Shown piece after piece: positions 25,483 to 33,952 of a stretch of DNA of 64,000 nt (positions within the stretch are counted from its first letter, which is position 1; each line of letters opens with the position of its first letter). The notes beneath the pieces are model-generated. The model made no database searches. It was given only the letters and a program-made list of their open reading frames with translations, and was not told where the DNA came from. The position numbers were made by a program, and so were the translations under genes. Where the stretch lies: NCBI GenBank assembly GCA_965247455.1, contig CBDFHE010000017.1, positions 591,104 through 655,103 on the forward strand, given 5' to 3'. The DNA is from JACZYA01 sp965247455. Its GTDB lineage: Bacteria; Acidobacteriota; Terriglobia; Acidiferrales; 2-02-FULL-67-57.

Positions 25483-26673
25483 ATGGACCCACGCGAAGTT
25501 GTCCTGGTGGCTGGCGCCTGCACGGCCATGTCGCGCTATGGCGGGCCGCTGCGCGAGCTTTCCGCGCAGGAGCTGGGCGCGGTGGCGGCCCGGGCGGCCA
25601 TCGAACGCAGCGGATTGGAGCCAGCGGAGTTCGACCACATCATCTTCGGCAACGCCTTACAAACCAGCGGCGACGCCATCTACGGCGCCCGGCACGTCGG
25701 CCTGAAAGCCGGGCTGCCGAAGGAGGTGCCGGCGGTGACGGTCAACCGCCTGTGCGGCTCCGGGATGGAGGCCATTATCCAGGCCGCCCACCGGCTGCTG
25801 CTGGGCGAGTCGAAAGTGGTGTTGGCGGGCGGGATGGAGTCCATGAGCCAGGCCCCGCACGTCATTCGCGGCGCGCGCTGGGGCCTCCCCTTGGGCCGAG
25901 GCCAATTGGAAGACTCGTTGATGGTGGCACTGACGGATTCCTACTGCAACTTGTCCATGTCGGACACAGCCGAGAACTTGGGAAAGAAATACGGCATCAC
26001 GCGGGAGGGCGCCGACCAGTATGCGCTGCTCAGCCAGCAGCGCGCCGACGCCGCCTACAAGGCCTGCCATCTCAAAGAGGAGATCGTGCCGGTGGAGGTC
26101 AAGAACCGGAAGGGAACCACGCTGTTCGCCCAAGACGATCACCGGCGGCCCGAAACCACTTTGGAAGGCTTGGCCAAACTGCGGGCGGCTTTCCGCAAGG
26201 ACGGCATCGTCACCGCCGGCAACGCCAGCGGCATCGTGGACGGCGCTGCTGCGGTGGTGGTGACCACGGAGAAGTATGCCCAGGAGAAAAAGCTGCGGCC
26301 GCTGGGCCGGCTGGTGTCGTGGGCAGTGGCGGGAGTGGAGCCCACCATCATGGGCATCGGCCCGGTGCCCGCAACCCGGAGGGCGCTGGCGAAAGCCGGA
26401 CTGGAACTCAAGGACATTGATTTGATCGAGGTGAACGAGGCCTTCGCGCCCCAGTACCTGGCGGTGGAAAAAGAACTCGGGCTCGAACGAAAGAAGACCA
26501 ACGTCAACGGCGGCGCGATTGCGCTCGGGCATCCGCTGGGCGCCACCGGCACGCGGCTGGTGCTGACGTTGCTCTACGAGCTGCGCCGGCGCGGCGCGCA
26601 CACCGGCTTGGCCACCGCCTGCATCGGCGGCGGGCAGGGCATCGCCGTGATCGTGGAGTCAATGGGTTTGTAG
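25483..26673 (+). CDS. Acetyl-CoA C-acetyltransferase (thiolase)
   Basis: Catalyses reversible condensation of acetyl-CoA units, or thiolysis of 3-ketoacyl-CoA. The acyl-accepting Cys is in VNRLCGSGMEAI, the catalytic His in NGGAIALGHPLGATGTRL and the second Cys in ACIGGGQGIAV. Length 396 residues. A GGAGGGGAGG-like site precedes the ATG. It is followed by a 3-hydroxyacyl-CoA dehydrogenase and a crotonase on the same strand, so together they form a beta-oxidation or acetoacetyl-CoA to crotonyl-CoA module. Direction and chain length cannot be read from sequence. Confidence 0.94.
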   Translation: MDPREVVLVAGACTAMSRYGGPLRELSAQELGAVAARAAIERSGLEPAEFDHIIFGNALQTSGDAIYGARHVGLKAGLPKEVPAVTVNRLCGSGMEAIIQAAHRLLLGESKVVLAGGMESMSQAPHVIRGARWGLPLGRGQLEDSLMVALTDSYCNLSMSDTAENLGKKYGITREGADQYALLSQQRADAAYKACHLKEEIVPVEVKNRKGTTLFAQDDHRRPETTLEGLAKLRAAFRKDGIVTAGNASGIVDGAAAVVVTTEKYAQEKKLRPLGRLVSWAVAGVEPTIMGIGPVPATRRALAKAGLELKDIDLIEVNEAFAPQYLAVEKELGLERKKTNVNGGAIALGHPLGATGTRLVLTLLYELRRRGAHTGLATACIGGGQGIAVIVESMGL

Positions 26674-26728
26674 CCGCTCGTGGTGAACCGCTCGCGCAGG
26701 CTCTGGGACTAGGTTGAGGAGGGAGTAA

Positions 26729-27619
26729 ATGGAAATCCAGAAAGTGGGAGTGGTGGGGTGCGGGTTGATGGGCTCGGGCATCACGCAGGTGGTGGCGCAG
26801 GTGGGCTTGCCGGTGGTGGTGCGCGAGGTCAATGACCAACTGCTCGACAAGGGCCTGGGCATCATCGAAAAGAGCCTGAGCAAGTTCGTTGAAAAAGGCA
26901 AGCTCAGCGCTGACGACAAGAAGGCCGTCCTGGGGCGCATCCAGCGCACCACCGCCGTCAGCGATCTGAAGGACTGCGACCTGGTGATCGAAGCCATCAC
27001 TGAAAACCCCAAAATAAAAAAAGAACTCTTCGCAGAGCTGGACAAGCTTTGCCCCAAGCACACCATCCTGGCCAGCAATACCTCTTCGATTTCCATCACC
27101 GAGATGGCCGCCGCCACCCAGCGCCCGGAACGCTTCCTGGGGCTGCACTTCATGAACCCGGTGCCGCTGATGAAGCTGGTGGAGGTCATCCGCACCATCC
27201 AAACCGACGGCCAGGTGTTTGAGGCCGGCGTGCAGTTCGTCGAGAAGGTCGGGAAGGTGCCGGTGCGCACTTCGGATCGGGTTGGATTCATCGTCAACCG
27301 GCTGTTGATTCCCTACCTGCTCGATTGCATCCGCGCCTTGGAGGCGGGCTTCGGCAGCATTCCTGACATTGATAAATCCATTCGCCTTGCCCTCAACCAT
27401 CCCATGGGGCCGTTCGTCCTGCTTGATTTCGTCGGGCTCGATACGACGCTTTACATCGCCGAGATTATGTTCGACGAGTACCGCGAGCAGCGCTTTGCCC
27501 CGCCGCCGCTGCTGCGGCGGTTGGTGACCGCGGGCTGGTACGGGCGCAAGACCGGCCGGGGCTTCTACGACTACTCCGACCCCAAGAACCCCAAGCCGAT
27601 GCAACTCCAACTGAGCTGA
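26729..27619 (+). CDS. 3-hydroxybutyryl-CoA dehydrogenase
   Basis: An NAD(P)-dependent enzyme that interconverts acetoacetyl-CoA and 3-hydroxybutyryl-CoA. The dinucleotide-binding motif is VGVVGCGLMGSGITQVVA. The substrate-binding signature LGLHFMNPVPLMKLVEVI and the helical C-terminal domain (VGFIVNRLLIPYLLDCIRAL, HPMGPFVLLDFVGLD, GWYGRKTGRGFYDY) are complete. The 296-residue single-module length fits the Hbd type rather than the fused FadB type. AGGAGGGAG precedes the ATG. Confidence 0.94.
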   Translation: MEIQKVGVVGCGLMGSGITQVVAQVGLPVVVREVNDQLLDKGLGIIEKSLSKFVEKGKLSADDKKAVLGRIQRTTAVSDLKDCDLVIEAITENPKIKKELFAELDKLCPKHTILASNTSSISITEMAAATQRPERFLGLHFMNPVPLMKLVEVIRTIQTDGQVFEAGVQFVEKVGKVPVRTSDRVGFIVNRLLIPYLLDCIRALEAGFGSIPDIDKSIRLALNHPMGPFVLLDFVGLDTTLYIAEIMFDEYREQRFAPPPLLRRLVTAGWYGRKTGRGFYDYSDPKNPKPMQLQLS

Positions 27620-27627
27620 GGCAAACC

Positions 27628-28410
27628 ATGGCATACGAGAATCTGCTCTACGAGAAGCGCGACGCGATTGCGTTCATCACCATCAACCGGCCCAAGCTGC
27701 TCAACGCGCTCAACCGCAAGACCATGGAGGAGTTGGACGAGTGCGTGCGCGACGTGGCGGCGGACGACGCCGTCCGCGTCGCCATCCTCACCGGCGCGGG
27801 AGAGAAAGCTTTTGTCGCCGGCGCCGACATCAACGAGCTGGCCAAGCTCTCGCCGGTGGACGGGCGCGACTACGGTCTGTTCGGCCAGTCAGTGCTCAAC
27901 CGGATTGAGAACTCGCCCAAGCCCTTCATCGCCGCCGTCAACGGCTTCGCGCTCGGCGGTGGTTGTGAGCTGGCACTGGCCTGCGCCATCCGGATTGCGT
28001 CGGAGAAGGCCCGCCTGGGCCAGCCGGAAGTGAAGCTCGGCCTGATTCCCGGCTACGGCGGCACGCAGCGGTTGGCGCGCCTGGTGGGCAAGGGCCGCGC
28101 GTTGCAACTGGTGCTGAGCGGCGAGCCCATCATCGCCGAGGAGGCGTTGCGCATCGGGTTGGTGAACGAAGTGGTGCCGCCCGGCGACCTGCTGGCCGAA
28201 GCCGAGAGCTTGGCCAAAAAGATCGCCGCCAACGCGCCGCTGGCGGTGCGCTTCTGCCTGGAGGCGGTGAACCACGGGCTGGACATGCCCCTGCCTGAAG
28301 GGCTCTACCTGGAAGCCACGCTCTTCAGCTTGTGTTGCACCACCGAGGATATGAAGGAAGGCACCAAGGCGTTTCTGGAAAAGCGCCCGGCCCAGTTCGT
28401 CGGCCGCTAG
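27628..28410 (+). CDS. Enoyl-CoA hydratase/isomerase (crotonase family)
   Basis: A 260-residue crotonase. The oxyanion-hole and CoA-binding motifs are ITGAGEKAFVAGADINELA and NGFALGGGCELALACAIRI, with the second catalytic Glu region in GQPEVKLGLIPGYGGTQRL. Both catalytic glutamates appear present, which supports hydratase activity. The start is 8 bp after the dehydrogenase stop, so the three genes form one operon. A downstream repeat cluster separates it from ribH. Confidence 0.94.
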   Translation: MAYENLLYEKRDAIAFITINRPKLLNALNRKTMEELDECVRDVAADDAVRVAILTGAGEKAFVAGADINELAKLSPVDGRDYGLFGQSVLNRIENSPKPFIAAVNGFALGGGCELALACAIRIASEKARLGQPEVKLGLIPGYGGTQRLARLVGKGRALQLVLSGEPIIAEEALRIGLVNEVVPPGDLLAEAESLAKKIAANAPLAVRFCLEAVNHGLDMPLPEGLYLEATLFSLCCTTEDMKEGTKAFLEKRPAQFVGR

Positions 28411-28514
28411 CGACGTCTCGGCGTCCTCTGCGTCTCTGCGGTGAAAATGCTGGGAACCTGGTGGCGGGGGCCACCGGGTTGGACAGAGAGGGACCGTGGA
28501 GGCAGAATCTGATT

Positions 28515-28583
28515 GTCCAGCCCAGCGGCCCTTCAGGGCGAGCCTTCGGGCAGAAGCCTTCAGGACGAGCCCCTGCCGCTGGG
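28515..28583. repeat. GTCCAGCCCAGCGGCC repeat family, copy 2 (short)
   Basis: About 69 bp beginning GTCCAGCCCAGCGGCC and ending GCCGCTGGG, lacking the internal GCCTGCCTACCGCAGG block of copy 1. It ends five bases short of the AAGGAG sequence that serves ribH. A CCGGTGGC-type hairpin unit lies just upstream (28460-28484). Confidence 0.75.
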
Positions 28584-28597
28584 ACAAGGAGTTGGGT

Positions 28598-29089
28598 TTG
28601 GCAGCAGAGAAAAAGGGAAACTTAAACGCGAAAGGGCTGCGGCTGGCAATTGTGGTCAGCCGGTTCAACAGCTTCATCACCGAGCGGCTGTTGAACGGCG
28701 CGCTCGACGCGCTGGCACGCGCCGGCGCCGGCGACAAGCAAGTCGAGGTGGTGCGCGTGCCGGGCTCGTTCGAGATTCCGGTGGCGGCCAAGCGTTTGGC
28801 GGAAACCGGCCGCTACCACGCGCTGGTTTGCCTGGGTTGCATCATCCGCGGCCAGACCCAGCACTTCGACTACATCAGCGCCGAGGTCACGCGCGGCATC
28901 CAACTGGCTGCGGTCGAGACCGGCGTGCCCATCGCCTTCGGCGTGTTGACCACCGACACGCTCGAGCAAGCCATCGACCGCGCCGGCGCTAAGAGCGGCA
29001 ACAAAGGCGCCGACGCCGCCTTGAGCGCGGTGGAAATGGCCACCCTGCTCCAGAAGGTCAGCGGAAGCCCCAAGAAGAAACGCCGATGA
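28598..29089 (+). CDS. ribH: 6,7-dimethyl-8-ribityllumazine synthase
   Basis: Condenses 5-amino-6-ribitylaminouracil with dihydroxybutanone phosphate in riboflavin synthesis. It contains AIVVSRFNSFITERLLNGAL, VPGSFEIPVAAKRLAETG, LGCIIRGQTQHFDYI and VPIAFGVLTTDT. I chose the TTG at 28598 because AAGGAG lies six bases upstream, giving 163 residues. A GTG at 28496 would add 34 residues made of repeat sequence. Its stop overlaps the nusB start by four bases, the common ribH-nusB coupling. Confidence 0.92.
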   Translation: MAAEKKGNLNAKGLRLAIVVSRFNSFITERLLNGALDALARAGAGDKQVEVVRVPGSFEIPVAAKRLAETGRYHALVCLGCIIRGQTQHFDYISAEVTRGIQLAAVETGVPIAFGVLTTDTLEQAIDRAGAKSGNKGADAALSAVEMATLLQKVSGSPKKKRR

Positions 29090-29511
29090 GCACGCGGCGC
29101 AAAGCCCGCGAGTGTGCCCTGCAACTGCTCTACCAGTGGGAAGGCGAGCGCGGCGACCCGGCCGCGCTGCTGCCCGGCTTCTGGCGCGGCAAGAAGGCCG
29201 ACGCCGCAACCAGAGAATTCGCGCAACAACTCTTCCACGGCACCGTGGCCCGGCTGGAAGAGATCGATACCCTGATCGAGTGCCATTCCGAGCACTGGAA
29301 GCTGGAGCGCATGGCCGCCGTCGATCGCGCCCTCCTGCGGCTGGCGGCGCACGAGCTTCAGGCCCATCCCGAAACGCCCCGCGCGGTGGTGATTGACGAA
29401 GCGCTGGAGATTGCGCGCCGGTTTTCCTCCGCCGACTCGGTCGAGTTCATCAACGGCGTCCTCGACGCCGTCCGCAAAACCCTCGAATCTCAAACGCCGT
29501 CCTCTCCGTAG
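29086..29511 (+). CDS. nusB: Transcription antitermination factor NusB
   Basis: NusB binds boxA RNA with NusE to support antitermination in rRNA operons. The 141-residue all-helical protein starts TRRKARECALQLLYQWEG and ends with RAVVIDEALEIARRFSSADS and EFINGVLDAV, the family's conserved C-terminal helix. It overlaps ribH by ATGA. Confidence 0.94.
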   Translation: MSTRRKARECALQLLYQWEGERGDPAALLPGFWRGKKADAATREFAQQLFHGTVARLEEIDTLIECHSEHWKLERMAAVDRALLRLAAHELQAHPETPRAVVIDEALEIARRFSSADSVEFINGVLDAVRKTLESQTPSSP

Positions 29512-29648
29512 TTTTCCTCTTTCGGTATCGTAACTCTGGTTGCTGGAAGAAGTCCCCTGCGGCTTCGTTCAGCCCACAGACCTGCGTGCCCTGCCGGCCG
29601 AAGGCAGGCTTCCGCTCGTGGGGCCCCGTCTCTTATCTTTAGGGTAGA

Positions 29649-29849
29649 GCAGACATTCCTGTCTGTTCTTAGTCGGACCAGAATGTCCACCCCAGGAAAC
29701 TGCGGCAGACAAGAATGTCTGCCCTACTGGGTTGGGTGGCGCAGACATTCCTGTCTGTTCTTAGGCGGACCAGAATGTCCACCCCAGGAAACTGCGGCAG
29801 ACAAGAATGTCTGCCCTACTGGGTTAGGTGGCGCAGACATTCCTGTCTG
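29649..29849. repeat. 92-bp tandem repeat, about 2.2 copies
   Basis: GCAGACATTCCTGTCTG occurs at 29649, 29741 and 29833, exactly 92 bp apart. Each full unit also carries CGGACCAGAATGTCCACCCC, AAACTGCGGCAGACAAGAAT and TGCCCTACTGGGTT. The two full units differ by only a few bases. Each contains the hairpin GCAGACA/TGTCTGC twice in different contexts. The rest of the gap (29512-29996) has no gene. Confidence 0.85.
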
Positions 29850-29996
29850 CGAAGCGGGGGAGAGGCGGAGGCCCCTGCGGGTCGCTTCTACCTACCCTGA
29901 GCCGTTTTCTAATTTCTGTTTTCAGTTTTCTTCCTGGATGTGGCTGACCATGGCCAGCGGCTCGCCTTTGCTTGCGGCGGAGTCGCTACCACGTTT

Positions 29997-31130
29997 TCAG
30001 GCCTGCCACGACCTGGCGAAGGCGATGCGTTTTTCCACCGAAGGGTGGGAGTGGAAGATGAACTCGATCCAGGGGTGCGGCCGGCGCTGGGCCAGGTTCT
30101 GCGCGGCGAGTTTTTCCATTGCGCCGATGAAAGCGCTGCGGTTGCCGGTGGTGCGCAGCGCGAAGGCGTCGGCGCGGCGCTCGCGCCAACGGGAGAAGGC
30201 GTTGGACCAGGGCAGCACCAGCAGCGAAGCACCCGAGGAAATGAGCAGCAGTAAGGGCAGGTTGGCGAAGTCAGCGGGGCCGCGGAAACCGAGCGGCGCA
30301 GTCCAGGCCGCCAGCGCCCGGTGGACAAGGTAAAACCCGGCGAAGGTGAGCGCAGTTTGCAGGGCGATGCCTTTCCAAATGTCATTGTGGACGTGGTGGG
30401 CAAGCTCGTGCGCCAGGATGGTTTCGATCTCTTCGGGCGAGTGTTTTTCCAGCAGCGTGTCGGCCAGGATGATGCGCCGGGTCGAGCCCCAGCCTGCCAG
30501 GGCGGCGTTGGCTTTGCGGGATTTCTCGCTCAGCTTCCACAGCCACACACCGCGCACGCGCGTGCCCACGCGCTCAGAGAGCCGCAGCAGGCGCCGCCGC
30601 AGTTCTTCATCGGCCAACGGCTCGAACTTGAAGAAGAGTGGGAAGAGCAGCACCGGCGCAAGCTTGGTCAGCAGAATAAAGAACGCCACAAAAGCAGCGG
30701 CGCACATCAGCCACCAGTTTTCGGGGTAGCGGCGCAGGGCAAAGTAGATGAGCTCCGCCCCGGCCAGTCCGAGCGCGAAACTGAGGCCGAGGGCTTTGAA
30801 CCAGTCCTTGAGCCAACTGAAGAATGTTTGGCGGGAAAGCCCGAAGCGATGTTCGAGCGAATGCCCCTTGTAGAGGTCGAGGGGAAAGCTGAGCGCCTGC
30901 GCAATGGTTGTGAGCGCCAACAGGTAGAGGGCCAGCGCCCCCACCGGATTGGGGGCGAGGCCGAGCGTCCAGTCGCGCAGGGCGTGGCTGGCGCCGGTGA
31001 AGAGCAGCGCCACCAGCACGCCGATGCCGAGAAAGAAATCCAGCAGGGAAGCGATGCGTTTGCGGCGGTGGTAGCGCCGAACGCGGGCTTCCTCCAGGAG
31101 CGCTTCGGTTTGCGTCGTGTGTGTTGCCAT
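29997..31130 (-). CDS. M48-family zinc metallopeptidase (STE24/HtpX-like)
   Basis: A membrane endopeptidase of 377 residues with about five to seven transmembrane helices. The zinc site HELAHH lies near residue 240 (IETILAHELAHHVHND), with the third ligand region ERRADAFAL further on. The N-terminal half (HSLEHRFGLSRQTFFSWLKD and FILLTKLAPVLLFPLFFKFE) matches the CAAX-prenyl-protease 1/STE24 subfamily rather than HtpX. In bacteria such enzymes serve membrane protein quality control. The stop lies in repeat-free sequence after a 485-bp gap. Confidence 0.92.
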   Translation of the reverse strand: MATHTTQTEALLEEARVRRYHRRKRIASLLDFFLGIGVLVALLFTGASHALRDWTLGLAPNPVGALALYLLALTTIAQALSFPLDLYKGHSLEHRFGLSRQTFFSWLKDWFKALGLSFALGLAGAELIYFALRRYPENWWLMCAAAFVAFFILLTKLAPVLLFPLFFKFEPLADEELRRRLLRLSERVGTRVRGVWLWKLSEKSRKANAALAGWGSTRRIILADTLLEKHSPEEIETILAHELAHHVHNDIWKGIALQTALTFAGFYLVHRALAAWTAPLGFRGPADFANLPLLLLISSGASLLVLPWSNAFSRWRERRADAFALRTTGNRSAFIGAMEKLAAQNLAQRRPHPWIEFIFHSHPSVEKRIAFARSWQA

Positions 31131-31169
31131 GTGTATGAAGGCACCGGCGCAAAGCCGGACGCGCTCGCG

Positions 31170-32672
31170 CTAAACGGAGCGGACGATGTCGGCCACGGTC
31201 GCCACCACCTGCTCGGCCAGCTCGGGCGTCGGGGCCTCAGCGTAGATGCGCACCACCGGCTCGGTGCCGGAGGCGCGCACCAGCACCCAGCCGGCGTTGA
31301 GCAGGTAAAACTTGTTGCCGTCCAAGTTTTCTTCGCCCACCACCGTCCGGTCGCCGATGCGGCGCGGGCCGTTGTTGGCAAAGTGGGCCAGCGCGCGCTG
31401 CTTCTGCTGCGGGTCGAGGTGGAGATCAACGCGGCGGTAGTGCAGCGGGCCGAACTCCTTTTGTAAGTCGGCGACGCACTCAGCCAGCGGCTTGCTTTCG
31501 GTGGCGATGATTTCCGCCAGCAACAGCGAGTTGAAGATGCCGTCGCGCTCGGGCAGGTGGGTGCGAATGCCGATGCCGCCGCTTTCCTCCCCGCCCAGCA
31601 GCAGGTCGTGTTCGAGCATGAGGTCGGCGATGTGCTTGAAGCCGATGGGGGTTTCGTGCAGCGGCAGGGCGTAGCGCTCGGCCATGCGGTCGATCATTTT
31701 GCTGACGGCGAACGTCCGGGCCACGCCGCCGGTGAGGCCGCGCCGCTCGACCAGGTGGCGGAAGAGCAGCGCGAAGATTCTGTGCGGGTCAACGAAGTTT
31801 CCGTCGGCGTCCATGGCGGCCAGGCGGTCGGCATCGCCGTCGGTGGCGAATCCGGCCACGCAATCGTGCGCGCGGACGGCTTCGCGCAGTGGGTTCAGGT
31901 TGGCGTCCAGCGGCTCGGGTTGGGTGCCGCCGAAGAGCGGGTCGCGGGTGCCGCGAACTTCCACCGCATCGATGCTGTGGTCCGAAAAGATTTCGCGCAG
32001 GTAGCCGGCGCCGGCGCCGTGCATGGGGTCAATGGCAAAGCGGAGCGGCGCGCCGTTGAGGCGGGCGGCGGCAATGCGGTCGAGGTCCACCAGTTTGCTC
32101 AGGCGCGCGAGGTAGGCGGGCTTGAGGTCAACCACTTCGATGCGGCGCGGGTCGGGCTGCACGCGAGGCAGGCGGTTGGGAGCGGCGAGGAAGCGCTCCA
32201 CTTGCTGGACGGCGCGTGGCGAGGCCGAGCCGCCGAAGGCGGCTTTGAGCTTGATGCCCAGCCAGGGCGGAGGATTGTGGCTGGCAGTCAGCATGACGCC
32301 GGCGGCAGCGCCGTTTGAACGCACGGCGAAAGAGAGCGCCGGGGTGGGCGTGGGGGCGGCGGCCAAGCGGACGTCGAGTCCAACCGAGGTCAGTACTTCG
32401 CTGACGTGGCGGGCGAAGCGGCCGGCGGCGAAGCGGGTGTCGTAGGCCACGAAGACGCCGCGGCGAATGTCCTCAAACTCTACCAGGTAGCGGGCGATGG
32501 CGCGCGCGACCAGGGTGGCGTTCTCGATGGTGAAGTCGCGCGCCAGGATGCCGCGCCAGCCGTCGGTGCCGAAAGAGATGGCAGGGCGCGGCTGGGCGCG
32601 GGTCGCCGACTTCTTCGGTTTGACGCCGGCCTTACGTTTGGGCTTGCGGTTGGCTCGCCGGGTTTTCTTCAT
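31170..32672 (-). CDS. Phosphoglucomutase/phosphomannomutase
   Basis: An alpha-D-phosphohexomutase. The phosphoserine loop is LTASHNPP, the metal loop FATDGDADR, the sugar loop GGEESGG and the phosphate-binding loop RASGTEPV. Starting at the ATG at 32672 gives 500 residues, with a lysine/arginine-rich N-terminal extension (KKTRRANRKPKRKAGVKPKK) before FGTDGWRG. The ATG overlaps the stop of the upstream GDP-mannose pyrophosphorylase gene by four bases (ATGA). Together they would convert mannose 6-phosphate to GDP-mannose, though phosphoglucomutase specificity is not excluded. Confidence 0.92.
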   Translation of the reverse strand: MKKTRRANRKPKRKAGVKPKKSATRAQPRPAISFGTDGWRGILARDFTIENATLVARAIARYLVEFEDIRRGVFVAYDTRFAAGRFARHVSEVLTSVGLDVRLAAAPTPTPALSFAVRSNGAAAGVMLTASHNPPPWLGIKLKAAFGGSASPRAVQQVERFLAAPNRLPRVQPDPRRIEVVDLKPAYLARLSKLVDLDRIAAARLNGAPLRFAIDPMHGAGAGYLREIFSDHSIDAVEVRGTRDPLFGGTQPEPLDANLNPLREAVRAHDCVAGFATDGDADRLAAMDADGNFVDPHRIFALLFRHLVERRGLTGGVARTFAVSKMIDRMAERYALPLHETPIGFKHIADLMLEHDLLLGGEESGGIGIRTHLPERDGIFNSLLLAEIIATESKPLAECVADLQKEFGPLHYRRVDLHLDPQQKQRALAHFANNGPRRIGDRTVVGEENLDGNKFYLLNAGWVLVRASGTEPVVRIYAEAPTPELAEQVVATVADIVRSV

Positions 32673-33787
32673 AGCAGCGGGTGGCGCTTTTGCTTCCGCA
32701 GGTATTGTACGACTTTGCCTACGTCCTGCGCACGGTCGCGCCGGCAGAGGAGCAGGGCGTCCGGGGTATCGACCACGACCAAGTTGTCCACGCCGATGGC
32801 GGCCACGAACTTGCCCTCGGCTTCGACCAGGTTGCCGCCGGAGTCGAGTACGAAGTGGGCGCGGGGGAAAAGATTCTTCCCTGCACGAGCGACGCGCCCG
32901 GCCTGCAGCGCCCAATCGTAGATGGCCGACCAGGAGCCTAGGTCGCTCCAGTCGATGTCGGCGGGGAGAACACGCGCGCGCCCGCCGGCGGCCGCGGGTT
33001 CAGCCAATGCGAAATCTACTGAGATGTTTTCCAGGCGGGGATAGAGCCGCCGCAAGCGGGCGGCATAGTCGCGGCGCCCGATGCGGGGAGAGAGTGTGTG
33101 CAGTGCGGCGCGGGTGCGGGGGAGATGGCGGTGGAGCAGGTTGTCCAAGGTGGAGAGCCGCCAGAAGAACATGCCGGCATTCCAGAAGTAGCGCCGGGTG
33201 CGAAGGTAGCGGGCGGCGGTGCGCGCGTTGGGCTTTTCGGTAAAGCGGCGGACGGCGAAGACGAGCTGCCCCCCGATGCGGTTGGTTCGCCGTCCGCGCT
33301 CGATGTAGCCGTAGCCGGTCTCGGGGTGCGTGGGCGGAATGCCGAGGACCACCATGGCGTCTTCCGCCGTGGCGGCGGCCAGCGCCGCGCGCACGATGCG
33401 CCGGAAGCGGGCTTCTTGCCCGATGGTGTGGTCGGCGGGGAAGACGGCCAGCACAGCGTCGGTTTGCCGGGCGGGAAGCGCAGCGCGGATGTGCTCGGCG
33501 GCCAGCGCGATGGCGGCGGCGGTGTTGCGTCCGAGGGGTTCCAGCAGGAGCTGCGCCGCCGGCACGCGCGGCAGTTGGCGGCGGAGCAGAGCGCGATGGT
33601 CAGCGTTGCCGACCACGTAGATGTGCCCGCGAGGAAAGAGGCGCGTGAGGCGCCGGTAGGTCTGCTGCAAGAGCGAGTCTTTGCCGGTGAGTGGCAGGAA
33701 CTGCTTGGGCCGGGCTTGGCGGCTTAAGGGCCAGAAGCGGGTGCCGTAGCCCCCAGCAATAATTATGGCATAGGCAGGTAGCGGCAT
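32669..33787 (-). CDS. manC: Mannose-1-phosphate guanylyltransferase
   Basis: Makes GDP-mannose from mannose 1-phosphate and GTP. The nucleotide-binding start is AIIIAGGYGTRFWPLSRQAR, followed by RPKQFL, EPLGRNTAAAIALAA, FTEKPNARTA, YFWNAGMFFW and DIDWSDLGSW, all typical. The C-terminal phosphomannose isomerase domain of bifunctional AlgA/ManC proteins is absent; the protein ends after the transferase domain (about 372 residues). The ATG at 33787 is preferred; in-frame ATGs at 33799 and 33826 also exist. Confidence 0.92.
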   Translation of the reverse strand: MPLPAYAIIIAGGYGTRFWPLSRQARPKQFLPLTGKDSLLQQTYRRLTRLFPRGHIYVVGNADHRALLRRQLPRVPAAQLLLEPLGRNTAAAIALAAEHIRAALPARQTDAVLAVFPADHTIGQEARFRRIVRAALAAATAEDAMVVLGIPPTHPETGYGYIERGRRTNRIGGQLVFAVRRFTEKPNARTAARYLRTRRYFWNAGMFFWRLSTLDNLLHRHLPRTRAALHTLSPRIGRRDYAARLRRLYPRLENISVDFALAEPAAAGGRARVLPADIDWSDLGSWSAIYDWALQAGRVARAGKNLFPRAHFVLDSGGNLVEAEGKFVAAIGVDNLVVVDTPDALLLCRRDRAQDVGKVVQYLRKQKRHPLL

Positions 33788-33952
33788 AGAACCGCCCATG
33801 AAACCACAGATGCACACAGGATGCACACAGAAATTGTGGGAACGAACCGCAGAGGCGCCCTTCGCCCTGCCTGCTTGAGGCAGGCAGGCTCAGGACAAGC
33901 AGAGGACGCAGGGACAACAGGAGAAAGAATCGTCTGGCCGAAAGCGTGCCGG

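Noticed and set aside
28411..28597. FMN riboswitch ahead of ribH
   Set aside because: The leader consists of two dispersed repeat units and shows no recognisable FMN aptamer core.
29649..29849. CRISPR array
   Set aside because: The 92-bp unit repeats as a whole with no unique spacers, there are only about two units, and no cas genes are nearby.
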